Assembly (NCBI RefSeq): GCF_006717145.1
Contig: NZ_VFQF01000001.1
Location: forward strand, 434,001-498,000
Direction of reading: 5' to 3'
Source of the DNA: Humibacillus xanthopallidus
GTDB taxonomy: Bacteria; Actinomycetota; Actinomycetes; Actinomycetales; Dermatophilaceae
DNA length: 64,000 nt
The notes below the pieces were generated by a model that made no database searches, had not been told where the DNA came from, and worked only from the letters and a program-made list of their open reading frames with translations. The position numbers and the translations under genes are program-made. Positions within the stretch are counted from its first letter, which is position 1; each line of letters begins with the position of its first letter. Shown here piece by piece: positions 54,307 to 63,211 of the stretch.

Positions 54307-55349
54307 GCACCGTGACGCTGGAGGGCGTGACCAAGGCGTTCGGCGCGACGAACGCGCTCGACGACGTCGACCTCACCGTGGCGGGCGGTCACCTCACGGC
54401 CGTGCTCGGGCCGTCCGGCTGCGGCAAGACGACGCTGCTGCGGGTCGTGGCCGGTTTCGTGCGGCCCGACGCCGGCACGGTCACCGTGGGCGGAGCGACC
54501 GTTGAGGCGTCGGGGACCCATGTCGCGCCGGAGCGTCGCGGAGTCGCGATCGTGCCGCAGGAGGGGGCGCTCTTCCCGCACCTCGACGTTGCCGCGAACG
54601 TCGCGTTCGGCCTGCCCGGCCGCCGGCGTGACCGCGCGACGGCCGGCCGGGTGGCCGAGATGCTCGCGCTGATCGGCCTCGAGGGCCACGGCGACCGTCG
54701 TCCCGACGAGCTCTCCGGTGGTCAGCAGCAGCGGGTCGCGCTCGCGCGGGCGCTGGCTCCGAGCCCCGGTGTCGTGGTGCTCGACGAGCCCTTCTCGGCG
54801 CTCGATGCCGGCCTCCGGGCGCAGGTGCGCACCGAGGTGCGGGGCGTGCTCCGCGCCATCGGGGCGACCGCAGTGATCGTCACCCACGACCAGGAGGAGG
54901 CGCTGTCGATGGCCGACTCCGTCGCCGTCATGGACCGTGGTCGCGTCCTCATGCACGGCAGTCCCGCGGAGGTCTACCAGCGGCCCGCCGACCTCGTCGT
55001 CGCGCGCTTCGTCGGCGACCTCGTCGAGCTGCCCGGCACCAAGGCGGGAGCGACGGTTGAGACGGCGCTCGGCGTGCTGCCCCTGCACGGCACTGCCGAG
55101 GTGCCCGACGGGCCGGTGCTCGCGGCGCTGCGACCGGAGCAGATCCGGGTCGACGGCCGAATCGAGCGCCACGGTCACCGCGCCCACGTCGACGACGTCG
55201 TCTTCCAGGGACACGACTCGATCGTGCGGCTCACCCTCACCGGGTCCCGCCCCACCCTGCGCCTGGCCGCCCGATCCCAGGCTCCGCTCCGGCCGGGAGA
55301 CGACGTGGCCGTCCGCGTCATCGGGCCGGCGCTCGCCTACCCCCGCTGA
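54303..55349 (+). CDS. Fe(III) ABC transporter ATP-binding protein
   Basis: The 348-residue ATPase has Walker A GPSGCGKTT, Q-loop PQEGALFPHL, signature LSGGQQQR, Walker B VVVLDEPFSALD and switch VTHDQEEAL, then a C-terminal TOBE-like domain from about 240 (VLAALRPEQIRV). It follows FbpC-type iron importers. The GTG start overlaps the permease stop by four bases. Confidence 0.92.
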   Translation: MSTVTLEGVTKAFGATNALDDVDLTVAGGHLTAVLGPSGCGKTTLLRVVAGFVRPDAGTVTVGGATVEASGTHVAPERRGVAIVPQEGALFPHLDVAANVAFGLPGRRRDRATAGRVAEMLALIGLEGHGDRRPDELSGGQQQRVALARALAPSPGVVVLDEPFSALDAGLRAQVRTEVRGVLRAIGATAVIVTHDQEEALSMADSVAVMDRGRVLMHGSPAEVYQRPADLVVARFVGDLVELPGTKAGATVETALGVLPLHGTAEVPDGPVLAALRPEQIRVDGRIERHGHRAHVDDVVFQGHDSIVRLTLTGSRPTLRLAARSQAPLRPGDDVAVRVIGPALAYPR

Positions 55350-55380
55350 CCACCCCAGACGTGGACGGGGCCGAGCACCC

Positions 55381-56547
55381 TCAGGGGCGCCAGCGGTCGG
55401 GCTCGGACTCCCGCTCTGGCTGGGGTGCCGTCGGGTCGTAGGGAGGCGTCACCGAGGGAGTGTCGACGGGGCGGTATGCCGCGGGCTCGGGTGCCGTCAG
55501 TGCCACCGGGAGCGGGGTGGTCGGGGCAGCGGGGGTGCGCTGCGGCCACGCCGGCTGGCCCACCGGCAGGTCGGCCCGGACCGCCCGGTCGTCGGCGCCC
55601 GCGCCGATTCCCGTCGGGGTCGTGGGCTGGAAGCCGACCATCGCCGGGAGCGCGTAGGTGCCCGGGGCGGGAGCCTCGCCCCAGAGCCAGGGCTCGCGGG
55701 GTCGCCAGAGGAGGCGGCCGGGGCGGCGCCGGTCGCGCAGGGCGTGCATGCGCCAGAGCAGCACCGGGTGCGACGACGACGCGTTGACGACCCAGACGAA
55801 GAACCCCGGCTCGGTGACGGCCCGGTCGGCCATCGCGTCGACGTCGACGGAGCGGTTGAGGTACTTGCCGCCCGCGAGGGTCGCCATCGCGAGCCGGGCA
55901 CCCTGCGGGGCGAGCGCGTGTCCGTAGTTGTCGGCGGTGTACTCCTGAGCGCGGCTCAGCGTCGAGCCGACGACCGGGATCCACTGCGAGGCGAACGTGC
56001 CGAGGATGCGCCAGTAGCTGACGTGGCCCGCCGCGATGTGGCCGACCTCGTGGGCGATGACGAAGCGCAGCGCCTCGGGCTCGCGGGCGGCGCCACCGAC
56101 CTCGAGCAGGTCGCTGTTGATGAAGACGAAGCGCCGGAAGCCGTGACCCGATGCGGCTGCGTTGATGACCCCGTTGCCGAGCACGACGTAGGCGTCGGGG
56201 ACGAACGACAGCCCCGAGCGCGCGGCCGCATCGACGAGCATTGCGTAGGCCTCGGGGAACTGCTCCGGGGTCAGCTTGATGCCGTTCAGCCGCTGCTGGG
56301 CCCAGAGCTGGCCACGCGCGAACCACACGAGCAGCGGCGCGAAGATGAGGGCGAGCGCGTAGACGTCGGGTGCGCGCCCCTCGTCGTTGGCGGCTAGGAT
56401 CTCGTCGAAGGCGAGCACGAGCAGGACGAGCGAGGCGATGATGGCGAGGACGAGCACGAGGATCTCTCGCGGGTGGCGCACGTAGCGGCGCAGCGGCAGG
56501 TGTGACCCCGGAGCGACCGGCAGCGTCAGCATGGGTTGGGCGCGCAT
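55381..56547 (-). CDS. M48 family metalloprotease
   Basis: The roughly 388-residue protein has two N-terminal helices (EILVLVLAIIASLVLLVLAF and ALALIFAPLLVWFA), then a zinc protease domain with HEVGH near residue 166 and a downstream Glu ligand in RAQEYTADNYG. The C-terminal 110 residues are Pro/Thr-rich and disordered. This resembles HtpX/Ste24-like quality-control proteases. ATG 56547 follows a CACAAT box by seven bases; ATG 56556 is an alternative. It converges on the iron operon. Confidence 0.87.
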   Translation of the reverse strand: MRAQPMLTLPVAPGSHLPLRRYVRHPREILVLVLAIIASLVLLVLAFDEILAANDEGRAPDVYALALIFAPLLVWFARGQLWAQQRLNGIKLTPEQFPEAYAMLVDAAARSGLSFVPDAYVVLGNGVINAAASGHGFRRFVFINSDLLEVGGAAREPEALRFVIAHEVGHIAAGHVSYWRILGTFASQWIPVVGSTLSRAQEYTADNYGHALAPQGARLAMATLAGGKYLNRSVDVDAMADRAVTEPGFFVWVVNASSSHPVLLWRMHALRDRRRPGRLLWRPREPWLWGEAPAPGTYALPAMVGFQPTTPTGIGAGADDRAVRADLPVGQPAWPQRTPAAPTTPLPVALTAPEPAAYRPVDTPSVTPPYDPTAPQPERESEPDRWRP

Positions 56548-56706
56548 GGGCGCCATTGTGCGGCACGACACTGACCTCGGCCACGTCGGCAGCCGTCACG
56601 GCATACGGCGAAAGCGTGGGAGACTGTGCCGGTGGCAGCGGGCGTCGGCCCACCCGACCCGCGCCATCCCGATCCCCACTCCCCATCCTGCGAGGTTCGT
56701 CCCACC

Positions 56707-58575
56707 GTGTCGCCCATGGCCCGTACTGCGCTGGCGCCCCACGCAACGCCGCCGGACCTCATCCGCAACTTCTGCATCATCGCCCACATCGACCACGGCA
56801 AGTCGACCCTGGCCGACCGGATGCTGCAGAAGACGGGCGTCGTCGACCCTCGGGCGATGCGCGCGCAGTACCTCGACCGCATGGACATCGAGCGCGAGCG
56901 CGGCATCACGATCAAGAGCCAGGCCGTGCGCATGCCGTGGGCCGTCGAGGACGCCGCCGGCGCGTCGACGACCTACGCGCTCAACATGATCGACACGCCG
57001 GGTCACGTCGACTTCACCTATGAGGTGTCGCGGTCGCTGGCTGCCTGCGAGGGAGCGGTGCTCCTCGTCGACGCCGCACAGGGCATCGAGGCGCAGACGC
57101 TGGCCAACCTCTACCTGGCCATGGAGAACGACCTCACGATCATCCCCGTGCTCAACAAGATCGACCTGCCGGCCGCCCAGCCGGAGAAGTACGCCGAAGA
57201 GCTCGCCAAGCTCATCGGCGGCGAGCCGGACGACTGCCTCCGCGTGTCGGGCAAGACGGGCGAGGGCGTCGAGCCGCTCCTCGACACCATCGTCGCGCAG
57301 ATCCCGGCCCCGACCGGTGACGCGAACGCGCCCGCCCGCGCGATGATCTTCGACTCGGTCTACGACACCTACCGCGGCGTCGTGACCTACGTCCGCGTCG
57401 TCGACGGCAACCTCAACCCCCGCGAGAAGATCGTCATGATGTCGACGCGGGCGACCCACGAGCTGCTCGAGATCGGCGTCATCAGCCCCGAGCCGGTGCC
57501 GAGCAACGGCCTCGGCGTCGGCGAGGTCGGCTACCTCATCACCGGCGTCAAGGACGTGCGCCAGTCGCGCGTCGGCGACACGGTCACCAACGCGAGCAAG
57601 CCCGCCAGCAAGGACCTCGGCGGCTACCGCGACCCGAAGCCGATGGTCTTCTCCGGCCTCTATCCCATCGACGGCTCGGACTACCCCGACCTGCGCGAGG
57701 CCCTCGACAAGCTCAAGCTCAACGACGCCGCGCTCGTCTACGAGCCCGAGACCTCGGCCGCCCTCGGCTTCGGTTTCCGCGTCGGCTTCCTCGGCCTGCT
57801 CCACCTCGAGATCGTGCGGGAGCGCCTCGAGCGCGAGTTCGGCCTCGACCTCATCTCGACGCAGCCCAACGTCGTCTACGACGTGACGATGGACGACGGC
57901 AAGGCCGTGCACGTCACCAACCCGAGCGAGTACCCCGACGGCAAGATCCGCGAGGTGAGCGAGCCGATCGTGCGCGCCACGATCCTCTCGCCGTCGGAGT
58001 TCGTCGGGGCGATCATGGAGCTCTGCCAGCAGAAGCGCGGCAGCCTCCGCGGCATGGACTACCTCTCCGAGGACCGCGTCGAGATGCGCTACACGCTGCC
58101 GCTCGCCGAGATCGTCTTCGACTTCTTCGACCAGCTGAAGTCGCGCACCCGCGGCTACGCCTCGCTCGACTACGAGCCCGACGGGGAGCAGGTGGCCGAC
58201 CTCGTGAAGGTCGAGATCCTCCTCCAGGGCGAGACGGTCGACGCGTTCTCCGCGATCGTCCACAAGGACAAGGCCTACGCCTACGGCGTCATGATGGCGA
58301 GCAAGCTCAAGGACCTCATCCCGCGCCAGCAGTTCGAGGTCCCGATCCAGGCCGCGATCGGCTCGCGCATCATCGCGCGCGAGAACATCCGCGCCATCCG
58401 CAAGGACGTCCTCGCCAAGTGCTACGGCGGCGACATCAGCCGCAAGCGCAAGCTCCTCGAGAAGCAGAAGGAGGGCAAGAAGCGGATGAAGATGGTCGGC
58501 CGCGTCGAGGTCCCCCAGGAGGCCTTCGTGGCCGCGCTCTCGAGCGACGGCGACAAGGGCAAGAAGGGCTCGTAG
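56707..58575 (+). CDS. lepA: Elongation factor 4 (LepA)
   Basis: LepA is a ribosomal GTPase that back-translocates or remodels elongating ribosomes. The 622-residue protein has G1 [10 protein letters not shown]2 [12 protein letters not shown]3 DTPGHVDF, G4 NKID, and the characteristic LepA C-terminal domain rich in Lys ([20 protein letters not shown]). The start is uncertain between GTG 56707 and ATG 56716; a longer reading from 56626 adds an unlikely Pro-rich leader. Confidence 0.95.
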   Translation: MSPMARTALAPHATPPDLIRNFCIIAHIDHGKSTLADRMLQKTGVVDPRAMRAQYLDRMDIERERGITIKSQAVRMPWAVEDAAGASTTYALNMIDTPGHVDFTYEVSRSLAACEGAVLLVDAAQGIEAQTLANLYLAMENDLTIIPVLNKIDLPAAQPEKYAEELAKLIGGEPDDCLRVSGKTGEGVEPLLDTIVAQIPAPTGDANAPARAMIFDSVYDTYRGVVTYVRVVDGNLNPREKIVMMSTRATHELLEIGVISPEPVPSNGLGVGEVGYLITGVKDVRQSRVGDTVTNASKPASKDLGGYRDPKPMVFSGLYPIDGSDYPDLREALDKLKLNDAALVYEPETSAALGFGFRVGFLGLLHLEIVRERLEREFGLDLISTQPNVVYDVTMDDGKAVHVTNPSEYPDGKIREVSEPIVRATILSPSEFVGAIMELCQQKRGSLRGMDYLSEDRVEMRYTLPLAEIVFDFFDQLKSRTRGYASLDYEPDGEQVADLVKVEILLQGETVDAFSAIVHKDKAYAYGVMMASKLKDLIPRQQFEVPIQAAIGSRIIARENIRAIRKDVLAKCYGGDISRKRKLLEKQKEGKKRMKMVGRVEVPQEAFVAALSSDGDKGKKGS

Positions 58576-58656
58576 CGCGTCGCGCTCCAGCCTGGGTCAC
58601 GACGTCGCTCGCTTCACCGGCGCAGGTATGCCGTCCGGTGCGGTCTCGTCGCCCGC

Positions 58657-59505
58657 CTAGTCGCCGAGCAGCTTGCGGCGCAGGCGGTCGGTGTCGGCTG
58701 CGGTCCATCCTTGGGTGCCCAGCCAGCCGATGGCGCCGCCGTGTCGCTCGTCGAGGGTCTGCAGCAGCAGGCGCATCGTGTCGGTGGTCGGGGACTGCTG
58801 GGCGACGGTCTTGTCCTGCAGGTTCGCGGCATACGCCGTGCTCGAGCGCAGGCGCGCCATGATCGCGGGCACGCGCTCGGCGGACGCGGCGTAGTCGGCG
58901 ATGACGAGGTCGTCGGGCACGCCGACGACCTTGAGGGCGAGCCCGACGACGGTACCGGTGCGGTCCTTGCCGGCGGCGCAGTGCACGATCGCAGCGCCCT
59001 CGCTCGACGCGATCGCGTCGAGGGCGGCGACGACGGAGTCCGGGCGGGTCGCGAGGTAGGACAGGTAGTGCTCCGACCAGAACTGCTCGTGGCTGCGGCG
59101 GTGCTCGTCGTCCGCGCGGCCACCGGCGGCCGAGGCCTGCGCAGCAGCGGCTGCCGCCTCGCGGCGCTCGTCCGTCTCCCACGGGAGGGCGCGCTCCGCC
59201 GCGGGGATGCCCGACTCGACCGAGTCCTCGCGGTAGAGCGTGTGGTGGTGGTGACGGACGTGCACCACGGCCCGCAGCGGTCCGTCGCCCTCCTTCGCCA
59301 GCTCGACGTGCGTGCGCAGGTCGACGACGTCGCTCACACCGAAGCGGGTCACGAGCGTGTCGATCGCCTCCGGCGACAGGTCCTGGAGGTTGTCGGAGCG
59401 CAGCAGTCGGCGGGGTTGCACGAGCTCACCCGACTCGGTCGGGAGGCCGCCGAGGTCGCGCATGTTGACGACGCCGTCGAGGTCGATCCACTGGGGGCGA
59501 TACAC
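58657..59505 (-). CDS. Tyrosine/serine protein phosphatase, Y_phosphatase3 type
   Basis: The 282-residue protein has the N-terminal NMRDLGGLPTESG and LLRSDNLQDLS of the family and the phosphatase loop HCAAGKDRTG at 175-184, with catalytic Cys176 and Arg182. Such enzymes dephosphorylate tyrosine or phosphoinositides. The GTG start lies six bases after a TAGGCT box. It is convergent to lepA and has its own promoter. Confidence 0.88.
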   Translation of the reverse strand: MYRPQWIDLDGVVNMRDLGGLPTESGELVQPRRLLRSDNLQDLSPEAIDTLVTRFGVSDVVDLRTHVELAKEGDGPLRAVVHVRHHHHTLYREDSVESGIPAAERALPWETDERREAAAAAAQASAAGGRADDEHRRSHEQFWSEHYLSYLATRPDSVVAALDAIASSEGAAIVHCAAGKDRTGTVVGLALKVVGVPDDLVIADYAASAERVPAIMARLRSSTAYAANLQDKTVAQQSPTTDTMRLLLQTLDERHGGAIGWLGTQGWTAADTDRLRRKLLGD

Positions 59506-59511
59506 CCCAGC

Positions 59512-59517
59512 AGCCTA
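59512..59517 (-). promoter_or_regulatory. -10 box of the phosphatase gene, leaderless type
   Basis: Minus-strand TAGGCT is followed by six bases and the GTG at 59505. Confidence 0.5.
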
Positions 59518-59547
59518 TGCGAGCACGGGCTGCACCCCGCCGGGGCG

Positions 59548-60321
59548 TCAGTCGCGCACCACGCTCACGGTGAGGACGCTGATCGAGGTGAACGGTGGCG
59601 CGTCCGGTCGGGTGTCCTCGCCGCCCTGCGCTGCGATGTGGTCGATGATCTCCTGGCCCTCGACGACCCGGCCGAAGACGGAGTAGACGGGGGCGCCGGC
59701 CGTCACGGTGAAGTCTCGGTGCACCATGAGGAACTCGCCCGCGGTGCCCCGCACGTCGTCTCCGCGAGCCATGCCCACCATCCCGCGCACATAGTGGCCG
59801 CCGGGGGGTGCGTTCTCGAGGGGCAGGCCGTAGCCGGGGTCGCCGAGGCTGCGCCCCGTGGGGTCACCGCACTGGAGGAAGCCGGTCGCCGCCTGGCGAG
59901 TCGTCAGGCGGTGGCAGACGCTGTCAGACCAGTAGCCGGACCGCGCCAGGGTCACGAACGACGCGACCGTCGCCGGGGCGGCCGCTCCGTCGAGCTCGAG
60001 CCGGATCACGCCGCACGTCGTCGTCAGGGTGGCGCGCCACCGGGCTCCGGCCGCGATCGCAGGTGCCGGCGCCGATGCGAGGTGGGGCACCGTGGCGGGG
60101 GTTGGCGGCGGCGCGCTGCACGTGACCGCCCCGGCCGCCCGCCCCGGCGGAGTCGTCGCGGGCGTCGGTGAGCTCGTCGGACTCCCCGGCGACGGATCCC
60201 CGGTCCACGTCGACACGAGGAGCAGGGCCGCAGCGGCTCCGAGGGCGGCGAGCACCAGCAGCACGGCTGTGCGCAGCGACGGCACGGCCGGTGGGGGCTG
60301 GCGCTCGCCCGCGCCACTCAT
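59548..60321 (-). CDS. Cyclophilin-type peptidyl-prolyl isomerase, membrane anchored
   Basis: The 257-residue protein has one N-terminal membrane helix (TAVLLVLAALGAAAALLLVS), a Pro/Thr/Ser linker and a cyclophilin domain (about 105-257) with VSFVTLARSGYWSDSV-like and GFLQCGDPTG, FLMVHRDF, VFGRVVEG segments. It isomerises proline bonds in exported proteins. The isomerase active-site arginine region is present but divergent. ATG 60321 lies six bases after TACGCT. It is divergent from hemW. Confidence 0.88.
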   Translation of the reverse strand: MSGAGERQPPPAVPSLRTAVLLVLAALGAAAALLLVSTWTGDPSPGSPTSSPTPATTPPGRAAGAVTCSAPPPTPATVPHLASAPAPAIAAGARWRATLTTTCGVIRLELDGAAAPATVASFVTLARSGYWSDSVCHRLTTRQAATGFLQCGDPTGRSLGDPGYGLPLENAPPGGHYVRGMVGMARGDDVRGTAGEFLMVHRDFTVTAGAPVYSVFGRVVEGQEIIDHIAAQGGEDTRPDAPPFTSISVLTVSVVRD

Positions 60322-60327
60322 CCCACC

Positions 60328-60333
60328 AGCGTA
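60328..60333 (-). promoter_or_regulatory. -10 box of the isomerase gene, leaderless type
   Basis: Minus-strand TACGCT is followed by six bases and the ATG at 60321. Confidence 0.5.
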
Positions 60334-60369
60334 GGCCGACGGCCTGTCGGCGGCGCCGTGCTCGCCTGA

Positions 60370-60375
60370 GACAAT
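60370..60375 (+). promoter_or_regulatory. -10 box of hemW, leaderless type
   Basis: GACAAT is followed by six bases and ATG 60382. The start codon lies inside a GTATGCCG octamer. Confidence 0.4.
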
Positions 60376-60381
60376 CGAGGT

Positions 60382-61617
60382 ATGCCGCCCTCCGCCCTCC
60401 CCGACGGCGACCCCGCACCCGTCTCTGGCGAGCTCCCAGCAGCGGCCCTGGCGTCGATCGCGGGCACCGAGCTCGGCATCTACGTGCACGTGCCGTTCTG
60501 CACCGTGCGGTGCGGCTACTGCGACTTCAACACCTACACCCTCACCGAGCTCGGCGGCCTCGGGGCCACGATCGGCGTCGACACCTACGCCGACGCCGCC
60601 CTCGCCGAGGTCGACCTCGCCCGGCGGGTGCTCGGTGACGAGGCGCCCGCCGTGTCAACGGTCTTCGTCGGTGGTGGAACGCCGACGATGTTGAGGTCGG
60701 GCGACCTCGTGAGGATGCTGAGCGGCATACGGGAGCGCTTCGGGCTGGCACCCGGCGCCGAGGTGACGACGGAGGCGAACCCCGACTCCGTCACGCCGGA
60801 GTCGCTCGCGCAGCTCTCCGAGGGCGGTTTCACGCGCGTGTCGATCGGCATGCAGTCGGCGGTGCCGCACGTGCTCGCGACGCTCGAGCGCACGCACGAC
60901 CCCGACAACGTGGCACGTGCGGTCGCAGCCACCCGCGCGGCGGGCATGCAGGTCAGTGTCGACCTCATCTACGGCACGCCGGGGGAGTCGCTGGACGACT
61001 GGCGCCGCAGCCTCGAGACGGCGATCGCCCTCGAGCCCGACCACATCTCGGCCTACGCCCTCGTTGTCGAGCAGGGCACGAAGCTGGCGGCGCAGGTGCG
61101 CCGGGGGCTCGTGGCGATGCCCGAGGACGACGACGAGGCCGACAAGTACGAGCTCGCCGACGGGCTGCTCGCCGATGCCGGCTTCGGCTGGTACGAGGTG
61201 AGCAACTGGGCCCGTTCGGAGCAGACGCGCTGCCGGCACAACATCGCCTACTGGGCGGGCACCAACTGGTGGGGCGTCGGCCCGGGCGCCCACAGCCACG
61301 TCGGCGGGGTGCGCTGGTGGAACGTCAAGCACCCGAGCGCGTATGCCGCCCGCCTGCGCTCCGGGGAGTCGCCCGCCCAGGCGCGTGAGTCGCTCACCGA
61401 CGAGCAGCGCCACGACGAGCGGGTGCTGCTCGGCACCCGTCTCGTCGAGGGGCTGCCCGTCGACGACCTCCGCACCGGTGGCCGGGGAGCGGTCGCGGGC
61501 CTCATCGCCGACGGCCTCATCGACGGCGCGGCCGCTGTCGCTCGCGGTCGGGTGGTTCTCACCCGGCGCGGCCGGCTCCTCGCCGACACTGTTGTCCACC
61601 GCCTCCTGGCGGCGTGA
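60382..61617 (+). CDS. hemW: Heme chaperone HemW
   Basis: HemW is a radical-SAM-fold heme-transfer protein related to coproporphyrinogen dehydrogenase. The 411-residue protein has the cluster cysteines Cys40, Cys44, Cys47 (CTVRCGYC), YVHVPFC, the FVGGGTPT and TTEANPDSVTPE motifs, and SIGMQS. It lacks the fourth-region residues of true HemN enzymes as far as I can judge. The gene follows lepA in most actinobacteria; here the phosphatase and isomerase are in between. Confidence 0.92.
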   Translation: MPPSALPDGDPAPVSGELPAAALASIAGTELGIYVHVPFCTVRCGYCDFNTYTLTELGGLGATIGVDTYADAALAEVDLARRVLGDEAPAVSTVFVGGGTPTMLRSGDLVRMLSGIRERFGLAPGAEVTTEANPDSVTPESLAQLSEGGFTRVSIGMQSAVPHVLATLERTHDPDNVARAVAATRAAGMQVSVDLIYGTPGESLDDWRRSLETAIALEPDHISAYALVVEQGTKLAAQVRRGLVAMPEDDDEADKYELADGLLADAGFGWYEVSNWARSEQTRCRHNIAYWAGTNWWGVGPGAHSHVGGVRWWNVKHPSAYAARLRSGESPAQARESLTDEQRHDERVLLGTRLVEGLPVDDLRTGGRGAVAGLIADGLIDGAAAVARGRVVLTRRGRLLADTVVHRLLAA

Positions 61618-61643
61618 AAGACCTGATCCAGCAAAGGAACCCG

Positions 61644-63080
61644 ATGACTGACCTCGCCTCCTCCACATCGACGGCCGAGTCCGACGTGGCATCCACCGTG
61701 TCCTCGGTCGTGGCGCAGGCCCGGCGGACCTTCGACAGCGGGCGCACCAAGCCGTATGCGTGGCGTGAGGCGCAGCTGAAGGCCCTGCGCGAGCTGCTCA
61801 TCGACAACCACGACGAGATCGCGCAGGCACTCGACGCCGACCTCGGCAAGAGCGCCGAGGAGTTCTGGCTCACCGAGATGGGTCTCGTCGTGAGTGAGAT
61901 CGACCACACCCTGAAGCACCTGCGCCGGTGGCTCGCCCCTCGCCGCGTCTCGGTGCCGTTGCGCGTGCAGCCCGGGCAGGCCCAGGTCGTGCGCGAGCCG
62001 CTCGGGGTCGTGCTCGTCATCGCTCCCTGGAACTACCCCGTGCTGCTCACCCTCGGGCCGCTCGTCGGCGTGCTGGCCGCCGGCAACGCCGCGGTCGTCA
62101 AGCCGAGCGAGGTCGCGCCGGCGACGTCGGCCGTCATCGCGCGGCTCATGTCGCAGCACCTCGACCCCGAGGCGGTGCACGTCGTCGAAGGCGGCGTGCC
62201 GGAGACGACGGCGCTGCTCACGGAGCGCTTCGACCACATCTTCTACACCGGCAACGGGGTCGTCGGGCGCATCGTCCTCGAGGCGGCGGCCAGGCACCTG
62301 ACGCCCGTCACGCTCGAGCTCGGCGGCAAGTCGCCGACCTTCGTCGACGACGGTGTCGACCTCGAGACGACGGCGCGTCGCCTCGTCTGGGGCAAGTTCA
62401 CCAACGCCGGGCAGACCTGCGTCGCGCCGGACTACGTGCTCGGCACGCGGCAGACCCTCGATGCGCTGAAGCCTTTGCTCCTCAAGTCGATTCGTGACAC
62501 CTACGGCGAGGATCCCCGGGGTTCGGCTGACTACGGGCGCATCATCACGGCGCGCCATCTCCGTCGCCTGATCGAGCTCATCGACCCCGCGAAGGTCGTG
62601 ACGGGTGGCGAGAGCGACGTCTCGACTCGCTATCTCGCGCCGACGGTGCTCGACGAGGTCTCGCTCGACGACCCGGTGATGGGGGAGGAGATCTTCGGGC
62701 CGGTGCTGCCCCTCGTCGAGGTCTCGGGCGTCGACGAGGCCATCGAGATCATCACCGGCCGCGAGAAGCCGCTCGCCCTCTACGTCTTCACGTCGAAGCC
62801 CGAGACGAGGCGGCGGTTCGTCCGTGACACGTCCTCGGGAGCCCTCAGCTTCAACATCCCCCTGGCCCACCTCGCCGTTCCCGAGCTGCCCTTCGGCGGC
62901 GTCGGCATGAGCGGCATGGGGGCCTACCACGGCGAGTTCTCGATCGACCTCTTCTCGCACGCCAAGGCGGTGCTGCGCCAGCCCCTGCGGCCGGACGCGA
63001 CGGCCGTCGTCCGCCCGCCGAGGACACCCGCCCAGCGACGGATCATCGATCGTTTCGTCTTCCCGGGTCGCCGCCGCTGA
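61644..63080 (+). CDS. Aldehyde dehydrogenase, class 3-like
   Basis: The 478-residue NAD(P)-dependent enzyme oxidises aldehydes to acids. It has the catalytic Cys259 in TNAGQTCVAPDYVL, the general base Glu in VTLELGGKSPTFVD, the fold signatures VIAPWNYPVLLTLGP and LPFGGVGMSGMGAYHG, and a C-terminal extension typical of class 3 fatty-aldehyde enzymes. ATG 61644 with AAAGGA upstream is preferred. It follows hemW closely and may be cotranscribed. Confidence 0.93.
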   Translation: MTDLASSTSTAESDVASTVSSVVAQARRTFDSGRTKPYAWREAQLKALRELLIDNHDEIAQALDADLGKSAEEFWLTEMGLVVSEIDHTLKHLRRWLAPRRVSVPLRVQPGQAQVVREPLGVVLVIAPWNYPVLLTLGPLVGVLAAGNAAVVKPSEVAPATSAVIARLMSQHLDPEAVHVVEGGVPETTALLTERFDHIFYTGNGVVGRIVLEAAARHLTPVTLELGGKSPTFVDDGVDLETTARRLVWGKFTNAGQTCVAPDYVLGTRQTLDALKPLLLKSIRDTYGEDPRGSADYGRIITARHLRRLIELIDPAKVVTGGESDVSTRYLAPTVLDEVSLDDPVMGEEIFGPVLPLVEVSGVDEAIEIITGREKPLALYVFTSKPETRRRFVRDTSSGALSFNIPLAHLAVPELPFGGVGMSGMGAYHGEFSIDLFSHAKAVLRQPLRPDATAVVRPPRTPAQRRIIDRFVFPGRRR

Positions 63081-63211
63081 CTAGCACACGCGGGCGAAAT
63101 GTCGCCGGAGGGGCGCGGCGTGTCGCAAGGGATTTATGAGAAAGCAGTGACGTGGTGACGCTTCTGTCCTAGATTCCGTAGGGACCCGATGCCCACGACG
63201 GGAGTCTCACG

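Larger units (their letters stand above)
1866..61348. repeat. Dispersed octamer GTATGCCG/CGGCATAC
   Basis: At least 44 exact copies were counted by eye. Plus-orientation examples start at 1866, 5681, 7302, 9898, 10888, 12174, 17470, 23863, 27959, 39447, 54132 and 61341. Minus-orientation examples start at 2865, 4960, 7712, 12227, 14116, 20054, 27300, 39056, 47762, 50919 and 60723. Totals are about 25 and 19. Copies lie in genes of either strand and in at least six intergenic gaps. See findings. Confidence 0.85.

Noticed and set aside
1866-61348. GTATGCCG as an FtsK-orienting polar sequence
   Set aside because: Both orientations are almost equally frequent (about 25 to 19) and interspersed, so there is no strand polarity.
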